Assembly (NCBI GenBank): GCA_003244145.1
Contig: QHBM01000041.1
Coordinates: forward strand, 1 to 33,938
Length of the DNA stretch: 33,938 nucleotides
Direction: 5' to 3'
Source: Chthoniobacterales bacterium
Lineage (GTDB): Bacteria; Verrucomicrobiota; Verrucomicrobiia; Chthoniobacterales; UBA10450
Shown: positions 18,170 to 25,651 of the stretch, one piece after another
How the letters are laid out: each line of letters begins with the position of its first letter
Numbering within the stretch: the first letter of the stretch is position 1
Translations under genes and position numbers: made by a program
Notes under the pieces: generated by a model
The model's input: only the letters and a program-made list of their open reading frames with translations
The model's database searches: none
Told to the model about the DNA's origin: nothing

Positions 18170-20929
18170 CTATCTCAACGCCGCATCGCAATTCGCAATG
18201 TCCCGCGCGACTTCGTCCGGCTTGTCGACCTCAACGCGACTAAGCGTTCCTTTGCTTTTCAGGTTTCGCCAGATGTCGAAGCTTTTGTGATACCAATTTT
18301 TCGCTTCGTGCCAGCGCTCCTCTTGCTGGATGACGAAGGTTCCTGGTTTGCTTGCCAACATCGCGCTGTATTTGCCGAGTTGAAGATAAGAGAGTGCCAA
18401 GATGGTACTGGCGCCGTTGTTATCAGGGCCGATTGCGACAAGCGCTTCTCCGATTCTGACCGCTTCAAGAGCCTTTTCAATCGACCCAGGGATGTCGCCG
18501 ATGTTGGACAAGAATGTACTGAATTTCAGACAAGTTTGAGCCTGCTGGTAACTAACAAAAGCATTCATCGGATCTTTGGCGGACAGTTCCTGAAAAATTT
18601 GCAAAGCCTTCTCGAAATTCGCGCGCGCCCCGGCAGGATCATCGTTCTTGGCGAGTGAAGTGGCGAGAACGCAGTATCCAACGGCAGAATCCCTATGAAC
18701 GTACGCGTCGGCTGGATCGGTGGCGACTAGTGCTTCCCAAATAACAACGGCTTTGCGGCAATACTCAAGAGCTTCCTTCAAATCATTGCTCGCAATTAAC
18801 GCGTCGCCGATGTTTCCATATTGCACGGCGAGTTGACGCCGGTAGAGAGTGTTCACGGGATTTTCTTTCACCAAGTCTTCGTCGAGAGCTAATGCTTTTC
18901 GGTTGCTCGCCAAAGACTCTGCTTGATTGCCGTCTGCTGCTTGCACCTGAGCAATGTTGCTGTAGTCCGCGCCCAACACTTGCCGAAATGTCGGCGTTGC
19001 TGGATTTTCGGCGGCCAACGCCTCATTCCCATCGATCGCTTTCTGAAGATTCTCCAAAGCGTCGCGCGTATCGCCAAGGTTTGGGATGGTTGGCACGCCC
19101 ATGACGCGGCCAATCGCGAAATAAACGCTGTAGAACTTTGTTCGCATGGACTTGCTTGATGCATCGGCCGCAAGCAATTTCTCGGCAATCGGTAACGCGC
19201 TGCGGTAATAGTCAATGGCCTCGCGCGGCTTACCCAGCGTGACGCTGAGCTCGCCGAGTCGTACTATATTCGTTGCGTAATCCTCCTGAATATCCCTGTT
19301 GGACGGTTCCAGTTTTGCCAATCTTTCCCTCACCCCTAGCGCTTTTCGCAAACTCTCCAGCGCTCCCTGGGTGTCACCAAGATTCGAAAATGTTAAGGTG
19401 CCACCGCTTCGAGAAATCATGTTGACTCCCTGGATCTCGCCGATTCGCTGATAAGCGCTTCCGATCTCGCGTAGTAGAGAACGGTCGTTACTCGCCTCAT
19501 GAGCTAAACTATCCAGATATTTGAGAGAATCGTTTACCAGCCTCTGGCGCACTTTGGTCGATCCGGGAAGACTGGCTATCTCGTCGTGATAATCGAACAT
19601 CAATGCGTGGGCCAGCTTCCGCACCTCGTTGAACCGCCGCTCGGCCTTTGCCTTTTCAAGGCGTGCTTGATGTGCTTCCCATGCGGTGGTGATGCTACCA
19701 GCGATCAGTGCGAGCGCGACGAGCATTGCAGCGGAAACGCCGAGTTTGTGACGCTGGATGAACTTTGAGGCGCGATACGCCGATGTGACCTTGCGTGCGC
19801 GGACCGGCAAGCCTTCAAGGCGTCGGCGAATGTCTTCCGAGAATTGATCGACAGACGTATAACGGCGCTGCGGCTCCTTGCGTAGCGCCTTCAAGACAAT
19901 GTTATCCAAGTCGCCACGCAATTGTCGTCGGATTTTCTCAGCTCCGTCAGTCCGCTCAATATCGCGCGTGATTGCCGTGCTAGGTCGCTCTGGTTCTTGC
20001 TCGCAGATGGCCTTACTAATCTCATCTGCGCTGCGGCGCTTGAGCTTGTAAGGTCGCTCGTTTGTGAGTAGCTCATAAAGAAATACCCCCAGCGAGTAAA
20101 CATCGCTTACGGTGGTGACTGCTTCGCCCTTCACTTGCTCCGGGCTGGCGTACTCCGGCGTCATCACGCGCTGAATCGTGATAGTTACACTTTGCTGTTC
20201 GGAATCAGCTTCCTGAAGAAGTTTGGCAATGCCAAAGTCAAGCAGTCTTACTTCACCCTCCTTGGTTACAAGCACGTTACTTGGCTTGATGTCGCGATGG
20301 ATCACGAGATTCTGGTGGGCATAGCTTACTGCCCCACAAACCACTCGAAACAATTTCAGCCGCTCCGCGACCGATAATTCGTGTTCCCGAGCGAACTGAG
20401 TGATCGGTACTCCATCGACATATTCCATGACAAAGTAAGGCAAGCCGTCGTCGCTTGTCCCTCCATCGAGCAGTCGTGCGATGTTTGGATGATCCAATCG
20501 CGCCAGAATCTGCCGTTCCGCGTTAAACCGGCGAAGAATCTCGTCGGTGTCGGTGCCGCGCTTCAGGATTTTGATCGCGACTTGTTTTTCAAATACGCCG
20601 TCGGCCCGCTGCGCGAGATAAACCGCGCCCATTCCCCCGCGTCCCAGCTCACGCACGATCGCATAGGCGCCGAGGCGGAGGCCCGGAGCTAACGTGGATA
20701 TCTCGCGCCGCACCGACTCAGGGGCGTTCTGCGCGAAAGTTTCGAGCGAGCCGGTGGTTTGTTCGAGAAGCGATTCGACTTCGCGCAAAAGCTCCGCGTC
20801 CCTACCGCAACGATCCGCGACGAGAGCAGCGCGCGCCGTCGATGATTTTTCTTCAAGCGCGTCGCCCACAATGGCCTTGGCTTGCTGCCAGCGCTCAGCG
20901 GTGAGCTGCTCTGTCTTCTGCGATTTCAA
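18170..20929 (-). CDS. Transmembrane Ser/Thr protein kinase with C-terminal TPR-like repeats
   Basis: A 919-residue Hanks-type kinase. Residues ~85-370 form the kinase domain: glycine loop ELGRGGMGAVY (94-104), ATP Lys K120 in VAIKIL, catalytic HRDIKPSNV (211-219), DFG (231-233), and TPEYASPEQ in the activation segment. All catalytic residues are present. One membrane helix follows (~397-416, GVSAAMLVALALIAGS). About 500 residues of TPR-like helical repeats then extend, presumably to the periplasm, with recurring NLGDTxxALExLxKA and YxxxAVxYxxIGDALxA patterns. The start is TTG at 20929, immediately after the sigma factor stop and in the same frame. ECF sigma/kinase pairs of this kind are known in Planctomycetes, Acidobacteria and Verrucomicrobia; the signal sensed is unknown. 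Confidence 0.93.
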   Translation of the reverse strand: MKSQKTEQLTAERWQQAKAIVGDALEEKSSTARAALVADRCGRDAELLREVESLLEQTTGSLETFAQNAPESVRREISTLAPGLRLGAYAIVRELGRGGMGAVYLAQRADGVFEKQVAIKILKRGTDTDEILRRFNAERQILARLDHPNIARLLDGGTSDDGLPYFVMEYVDGVPITQFAREHELSVAERLKLFRVVCGAVSYAHQNLVIHRDIKPSNVLVTKEGEVRLLDFGIAKLLQEADSEQQSVTITIQRVMTPEYASPEQVKGEAVTTVSDVYSLGVFLYELLTNERPYKLKRRSADEISKAICEQEPERPSTAITRDIERTDGAEKIRRQLRGDLDNIVLKALRKEPQRRYTSVDQFSEDIRRRLEGLPVRARKVTSAYRASKFIQRHKLGVSAAMLVALALIAGSITTAWEAHQARLEKAKAERRFNEVRKLAHALMFDYHDEIASLPGSTKVRQRLVNDSLKYLDSLAHEASNDRSLLREIGSAYQRIGEIQGVNMISRSGGTLTFSNLGDTQGALESLRKALGVRERLAKLEPSNRDIQEDYATNIVRLGELSVTLGKPREAIDYYRSALPIAEKLLAADASSKSMRTKFYSVYFAIGRVMGVPTIPNLGDTRDALENLQKAIDGNEALAAENPATPTFRQVLGADYSNIAQVQAADGNQAESLASNRKALALDEDLVKENPVNTLYRRQLAVQYGNIGDALIASNDLKEALEYCRKAVVIWEALVATDPADAYVHRDSAVGYCVLATSLAKNDDPAGARANFEKALQIFQELSAKDPMNAFVSYQQAQTCLKFSTFLSNIGDIPGSIEKALEAVRIGEALVAIGPDNNGASTILALSYLQLGKYSAMLASKPGTFVIQQEERWHEAKNWYHKSFDIWRNLKSKGTLSRVEVDKPDEVARDIANCDAALR

Positions 20930-21517
20930 TTACTCAGCGGATCGTGATAGCTCTCGTTGCAGCCAGCGTTTGGCAATTGCCCATTCGCGACTGACGGTTG
21001 CAGGAGAAATTGACAGAGCTTCGGCGATCTCATCGATGGTTAATCCGCCAAAAAAGCGCATCTCGACGACCTTGGCTTGGGTCGGGTCGAGTTGCTCGAG
21101 GTTGCGCAACGCCTCATCAACTTCAAGCAGATTGATTTCCTGGTGGCTGTAGATTTCAAGATCGTCATCGAGAGTGATTCGGACCGCGTCTTTGCCACCG
21201 CGTTTTGCGGCGAAGCGGGCGCTGGCGTGATCGATCAAAATGCGCCGCATCATGCGAGCGAAGACGCCAAGCAAATGAGCGCGATTTTGCCAGGTCGATT
21301 GCCGTTGGTCTGCCAAGCGGAGATAAGCTTCGTGCACGAGCGCGGTGGGCTGGAGCGTGTGGTCCGGCCGTTCGTCATGCATGAATCCGGCCGCCACGCG
21401 GCGTAATTCATCGTAAACAGCCGGCAACATCCTGCGCAGTGTCACCGCGTCGGCTTCAGACATCGTCGATGTCAGATCATCGATGAGCGCCGGGGTGAGA
21501 ATTGAGGGCGCTGCCAT
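20930..21517 (-). CDS. ECF-type RNA polymerase sigma factor (kinase-associated subfamily)
   Basis: A 195-residue sigma factor. Region 2 is around residues 25-95 (YDELRRVAAGFM, LQPTALVHEAYLRL, FARMMRRILIDHA) and region 4 around 135-190 (EQLDPTQAKVVEMRFFGGLT, IDEIAEALSISPATVSREWA). The TALVHEAYLRL phrase is typical of the ECF subfamily found upstream of Ser/Thr kinases in soil phyla. No anti-sigma factor is nearby; control by the adjacent kinase, perhaps through phosphorylation, is a reasonable inference. It reads divergently from the secreted repeat protein, with 108 bases between their start codons. Confidence 0.92.
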   Translation of the reverse strand: MAAPSILTPALIDDLTSTMSEADAVTLRRMLPAVYDELRRVAAGFMHDERPDHTLQPTALVHEAYLRLADQRQSTWQNRAHLLGVFARMMRRILIDHASARFAAKRGGKDAVRITLDDDLEIYSHQEINLLEVDEALRNLEQLDPTQAKVVEMRFFGGLTIDEIAEALSISPATVSREWAIAKRWLQRELSRSAE

Positions 21518-21625
21518 TCCAGGATTTTACGCCTTTTCAAAGAAGCCGTCGAGCACGAAAGGTTTCTCAAGTTTTCTGAGGAGTTTCATCCGCTTTTGCC
21601 GCGTTGGTCAGTAAAGCCCAATATT

Positions 21626-24600
21626 ATGAAGCTCAAATCCTCCTCGTTATCAGTTCTCTGTTCGACACTCAGCGCGCTACTCGTCACCACGAGCATTTCG
21701 GCTGCCGGCGGAGCGACAGTAACGCTCTACAATACCGGAGTAAATAATGCTGGAGTTGCCCTGCCCGCCCTCTCTTCCGATCCGCATTGGACGGTCGTCA
21801 CGCCGAGCGGGCAAGGGCCCGGACCCTTTGTGAACAATTTCGGCGGATGGATCGCACCGCCGGCATCGGCGAACTGGATTTCGCCATTTACCAATCAGTT
21901 CGCCGATGGCCCAGAGGGAAATTACGTTTATTCGACGACGTTCAATGTGGCTAATGCCGACCTCGGAAATGTGACGATCACCGGTCAGGTCGCGGTCGAC
22001 AATATCGGCAGCATCCAGTTAAACGGCTCTTCGAATGGAATTACACTTTCGGACCAGCCTAACTTCGCGCATTACGCCACATTCACCATTAGTCCCACGG
22101 CGAACTTTGTGGCGGGCCCGAACACGTTCAGCGCGCTAGTCACAAATACCGCGGGCAGTGGCGCCAATCCCACTGGCGCGATTGTGGTGTTTACATCGGG
22201 TGTCAACACCAACAGTCCACCGCCGCATGGCGGCCTCTCGGCCACTATTTTCACGGTCAACGGTAGCTCCTCGCCAAGCAGTAACGTAGCTGACACGGTC
22301 CTGCGTTTCGCGGCGCAACAGAGCGGCACGCCGGCCGACTTGATCGTGCGTGTGCAGGCGACAACTACACCTGGCACTGAGAGCAGTTGGGCAGACCTAA
22401 CGAATGGAAACAACGGACGAATGACACTGGACCCAGCGGCGTTCCAATTTGTCCTTAACTCCAGCGACTACCCTTTGCAGAACGGCGTTTCCTTCCGCGC
22501 CATCTCCACTGCGTCGGGTTATCCAGACAGCATCTCGAATGTGGTCGGGCCGTTCAACCTCATCAGTGCTAAGTCTCATCTGGGCACAACGGCATTGTCT
22601 ATCACGGCTAACGGGACTATCGCCGATCTCTACTTTCGAGCTACCGAATCCACAGTCCCGGCCGGTATTTCCGTGCGCATCCAATCGACGACCACGCCGG
22701 CAGACCAAGCGAGCTGGGCTGATCTAAATGACGGCAACTCCGGGTATATGCAACAGAGCACCAACCCGAATCAGTTCCTTCTCCTGCTAAACAAGTACCC
22801 GGCCGGCCAGGGCCTTTATTTCCGGGCCGTCGCCAGTCTTTCCGGCTTCGTGGACAGCATCTCCAATCCGAGCGGACCCTTCAACCTGGTAGCCGACACG
22901 CCTCCTGTGGTGACGGTTCAACCGCCGACTGGGTTGGCTGGCAGCGGCGACGGGCACGATCTCGATCACCCCATCCTGGTGCAAGAAGGGTTTTTCACTT
23001 TCGGAGCTAGCGCCCAGAGCGACCGATCCATCAAGAGTCTCGCGCTGCAAATGGACGGTGAAACTCTCCGTAGTTTCCTAAATGGTGAGACAAATGGATC
23101 AGTAGTTACGATAAACGTCATTGGCGATCACGTCCTGGAGGCGATCGCGGTGGACGATCTAGGCGCTACCGCAAGGGCAGGGACTGGTGCCATCTACCTC
23201 CGTGTTATTCCAGCAAACAGCGCTCTTAAAGCAGAACGCGCAGGATCGGACAGAAGCGCTGCGGCTCAATCATCGCCCAAAGTTTACAATGCCGTCAGCG
23301 ATGGCTCATGGACTGATCCAACCACGTGGATAGATCAACATGGCAACAACGGTGTGCCGACAGCGGACGACTTCGTTACTATCGGCTCACATACGATATA
23401 CTTTGCCGGCATCAATGATGCCTTTGCTAAGTCCCTCACAATAAGTGGCGGGAAGTTATTCGCCCTTGATGGGGTCCTTCTTCACATCTCTGGCGAACTG
23501 ACCATCAATGCGTGTACAGTCGTCGCGAACCTGGCCTTCGTGGTTGAGAACGGTGCTTTTTGTAATTTCCTGAACGCCTCAGACATCCAGTTCACGTCCG
23601 ATTCCGACCCTCACAACCAGGGAACGGGATTCATAGTTAACAAAGGCACCCTGAATATTCACGGGAGCGGGGGCGTCCTTGGGGCAAGCCAGCTTGTCAA
23701 TCTTGGTACGATCAACTGGCTCCCGCCATTGCAGATTCCTCCGAATGCAGCAGTAGATCCCGCTGCCGCCGTCCGCCTAATCGATGCGATCTCAGTGTCA
23801 AACTTCGGGCTGACAACAGGGATTACCAGCTCACTCCTTACTAGTGACGGCGCGAGCCTTATTACAAGCGACGGCGCGAGCGTCATTTCGCAAGGAGGCG
23901 GTAATGTTATCTCACAGGGTGGTGGCAACGTTATATCTCAAGGAGGTGGCAACGTTATATCACAGGGTGGTGGAAACATCCTCTCCCACGATGGCGCCAC
24001 TGTTATCGCAACGGGTGGCGGAAACCTGATCGGCATAAAGGGGGGCAGCGCTGCCGGAGCCACTAGCGCGCACGCGGCGACAGCTCCCTCGGGTTACATC
24101 CAAACTGGCGGTGAGACGAATCTGACTTCGTTCAATATCGTCGGCCCGGTGACTCTCAATGGCGGCGTGCTGACCGGCTCTGGTCTTATTCAAGGCGACC
24201 TGACGAACAACGGCGGTTACATTTCCCCTGGCCATTCCCCGGGGCTCCTCGGTGTAACCGGCAATTTCACGCAGGGTGCGAACGGCACATTGGTGCTTGA
24301 GAAGGGCGGTAAATTCCCATCGCAGTTCGATCAGCTGCAAGTCGGTGGCGCGGCGAATCTGGGTGGCAAGCTCGATCTCAAAATGATCAACGGCTACACT
24401 CCGGACGCGGCGGATACATTCAGCCCGCTTGCTTATCGCTCCGCGAGCGGCTCCTTTTCGTCCGTCAGCTCGAACGCACAGGTCACAGTGAATGCAACAG
24501 GTTTGCTGACCACTGTTAATCCCAATGTGGCCTCACCTAAGAGCGGCCAACCGCTCAACATCGCAACGCGACTCGCCATTCAAAGCGGAGACAACGTGCT

Positions 24601-25309
24601 CATTGCCGGCTTCATCGTCACTGGACCAAGCGGTTCGACCAAGAAGGTGCTGATTCGCGGCCTGGGTCCCTCTCTCGCCGGCCTTGGCGTGCCGGGCACG
24701 ATTTCAGATCCTCTGCTCGAGTTGCATAACCCGGATGGGAGTGTTGTCATCAACGATAACTGGCAGCAAGGCGATACCAGCCAAATACCGGCCGGCTTCG
24801 CGCCGAGTGATCCGCGAGAGTCAGTCGTTGTGGCCACCCTCGGGCCGGGGAATTACACCGCCATCTTGAAAGGTGCTCACGGAGAGACCGGCGTAGGTCT
24901 CGCAGAGGTTTATGATCTCGATTCCGCGTCAGCAGCGCAGTTGGGCAACATCGCCACGCGCGGCTTTGTCAATACCGGCGACAACGTCTTGATCGGTGGT
25001 TTTATTATCGGCGGCACGGAACCGGCGAAAGTGGTCGTGCGCGCGATCGCTCCCTCGCTCGCCTCCATCTTGCCCGGCGTATTAAAGGCGACCACCTTAG
25101 AATTGCATGACGCTAACGGCAGCGTGATCAGCAACGAAGGCTGGCGCAATACCCAGGAGAGCGAAATCCTCGCGACGCAGCTTCAACCAGCCAACGATAA
25201 CGAAGCCGCGATCCTCGCCACACTCGTGCCGGGTAATTACACGGCTATAGTGCGCGGAAAAGACGACACGACGGGCATCGCGGTGGTGGAAGCTTATAAT
25301 TTGCAGTAG
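21626..25309 (+). CDS. Large modular secreted/surface protein with tandem octapeptide repeats
   Basis: A 1227-residue protein starting at ATG 21626 with a signal peptide (LSVLCSTLSALLVTTSISAA). Modules are: N-terminal beta-rich domain to ~195; two ~105-residue direct repeats (~198-311, ~317-422), each ending in a GPFNL motif; an Ig-like stretch (~423-540); a beta-helix-like region from ~555 (DGSWTDPTTWIDQHG onwards, as in G8-like or pectate-lyase-like folds); eight octapeptide repeats at 737-800; an autotransporter-like segment (GLIQGDLTNNGGYISPGHSP at ~847-866, then LDLKM); and two ~120-residue C-terminal copies of a GDNVLIGGFI...KVVVRAIAPSL module ending near 1097 and 1227. I recall the last module from many verrucomicrobial exported proteins. 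No membrane anchor, LPXTG or PEP-CTERM motif is visible. A surface adhesion or matrix role is inferred. Confidence 0.85.
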   Translation: MKLKSSSLSVLCSTLSALLVTTSISAAGGATVTLYNTGVNNAGVALPALSSDPHWTVVTPSGQGPGPFVNNFGGWIAPPASANWISPFTNQFADGPEGNYVYSTTFNVANADLGNVTITGQVAVDNIGSIQLNGSSNGITLSDQPNFAHYATFTISPTANFVAGPNTFSALVTNTAGSGANPTGAIVVFTSGVNTNSPPPHGGLSATIFTVNGSSSPSSNVADTVLRFAAQQSGTPADLIVRVQATTTPGTESSWADLTNGNNGRMTLDPAAFQFVLNSSDYPLQNGVSFRAISTASGYPDSISNVVGPFNLISAKSHLGTTALSITANGTIADLYFRATESTVPAGISVRIQSTTTPADQASWADLNDGNSGYMQQSTNPNQFLLLLNKYPAGQGLYFRAVASLSGFVDSISNPSGPFNLVADTPPVVTVQPPTGLAGSGDGHDLDHPILVQEGFFTFGASAQSDRSIKSLALQMDGETLRSFLNGETNGSVVTINVIGDHVLEAIAVDDLGATARAGTGAIYLRVIPANSALKAERAGSDRSAAAQSSPKVYNAVSDGSWTDPTTWIDQHGNNGVPTADDFVTIGSHTIYFAGINDAFAKSLTISGGKLFALDGVLLHISGELTINACTVVANLAFVVENGAFCNFLNASDIQFTSDSDPHNQGTGFIVNKGTLNIHGSGGVLGASQLVNLGTINWLPPLQIPPNAAVDPAAAVRLIDAISVSNFGLTTGITSSLLTSDGASLITSDGASVISQGGGNVISQGGGNVISQGGGNVISQGGGNILSHDGATVIATGGGNLIGIKGGSAAGATSAHAATAPSGYIQTGGETNLTSFNIVGPVTLNGGVLTGSGLIQGDLTNNGGYISPGHSPGLLGVTGNFTQGANGTLVLEKGGKFPSQFDQLQVGGAANLGGKLDLKMINGYTPDAADTFSPLAYRSASGSFSSVSSNAQVTVNATGLLTTVNPNVASPKSGQPLNIATRLAIQSGDNVLIAGFIVTGPSGSTKKVLIRGLGPSLAGLGVPGTISDPLLELHNPDGSVVINDNWQQGDTSQIPAGFAPSDPRESVVVATLGPGNYTAILKGAHGETGVGLAEVYDLDSASAAQLGNIATRGFVNTGDNVLIGGFIIGGTEPAKVVVRAIAPSLASILPGVLKATTLELHDANGSVISNEGWRNTQESEILATQLQPANDNEAAILATLVPGNYTAIVRGKDDTTGIAVVEAYNLQ
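23834..24025 (+). repeat. 24-bp minisatellite encoding eight octapeptides
   Basis: Eight in-frame 24-base units inside the secreted protein gene encode LLTSDGAS, LITSDGAS, four consecutive VISQGGGN, ILSHDGAT and VIATGGGN. The central four differ mostly at third codon positions, so the peptide is under constraint while the DNA has drifted. The pattern, hydrophobic pair then Ser/Thr then a turn of Gly/Asp/Asn, fits a narrow beta-solenoid or beta-roll. Confidence 0.92.
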
Positions 25310-25346
25310 GGAGGGGCGGCGACGTGCCGAATCCAGCGTAAACGGC

Positions 25347-25363
25347 GGCCCCGAAAAAGGGCC
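25347..25363 (+). terminator. Possible terminator of the secreted protein gene
   Basis: GGCCC and GGGCC arms flank CGAAAAA, 38 bases after the stop, followed by ATTTA. The stem is only 5 bp and the T-run is poor. Confidence 0.25.
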
Positions 25364-25388
25364 ATTTAACAGGATTTCCTGCCAGATA

Positions 25389-25550
25389 ACAAAAGGTGCC
25401 GGAGGGGGATCCGACTTGGAGAAGTCAACGTTTCGCGAGCTCGTTTCTTCGACAAATTAGGCGAATCACAAAAGAGTGCCGGAAGGGGATCCGACCCTAG
25501 AGAAATCAGCACTTTCGGAGCGGTTTTCTTGGCCAAATTAGGCGAATATC
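25389..25550. repeat. Two tandem imperfect repeats of 79 and 83 bases
   Basis: Unit 1 (25389-25467) and unit 2 (25468-25550) share the start ACAAAAG, then GTGCCGG, GGGGATCCGAC, and the end CAAATTAGGCGAAT. A third ACAAAAGGGG starts at 25551 and runs into the tRNA-Ala 3'-end copy. The reverse complement of each unit start (GGATCCCC...CCGGCAC) looks like the 3' end of a leucine-type tRNA, so the units may be old attachment-site scars or integrase arm sites. Confidence 0.75.
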
Positions 25551-25555
25551 ACAAA

Positions 25556-25584
25556 AGGGGAACGGAACCCCTAGGCTCCAGGCC
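25556..25584 (+). repeat. Right attachment-site-like copy of the tRNA-Ala 3' end
   Basis: AGGGG, a 7-base loop, then CCCCTAGGCTCCAGGCC. The last 17 bases are identical to 18081-18097; the loop differs at 4 of 7 positions (AACGGAA versus TTCGAAT). There is no other tRNA sequence upstream of it, so it is a 3'-end fragment, as expected at attR. Confidence 0.75.
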
Positions 25585-25651
25585 TTCGCTATTGCGCCGT
25601 AAACCATGTGTGCTGGTCAGGCACTGCCGCGCTCGCTAAGATTAAAGAGTT

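Larger units (their letters stand above)
18098..25584. mobile_element. Putative tRNA-Ala genomic island carrying sigma factor, Ser/Thr kinase and modular secreted protein
   Basis: The segment is bounded by a direct repeat of the tRNA-Ala 3' end. It contains only three genes: a TPR-type transmembrane kinase and an ECF sigma factor on the minus strand, and a large secreted protein divergently on the plus strand. By eye it is AT-richer than the ATP synthase region. Near the right end lie two tandem ~80-base repeats of a kind often found beside attachment sites. No integrase, recombinase or relaxase is recognisable, so it is either a decayed island or one mobilised in trans. Chance duplication is unlikely but integration history is an inference. 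Confidence 0.6.
25310..25651. other. 342-base intergenic region at the island's right end
   Basis: It contains a short hairpin (25347-25363), two tandem ~80-base repeats (25389-25550), the right tRNA-Ala 3'-end copy (25556-25584) and the leader of the peptidase gene with AAAGAG before its ATG. I see no coding sequence in it. Confidence 0.7.

Noticed and set aside
23834-24025. CRISPR-like array
   Set aside because: The 24-base units are contiguous, in frame, without spacers and code for peptide repeats.
18098-25567. Integrase or transposase gene within the island
   Set aside because: I inspected all six frames: beyond the three large genes only antisense shadows occur, and no catalytic R-H-R-Y or DDE pattern was found.
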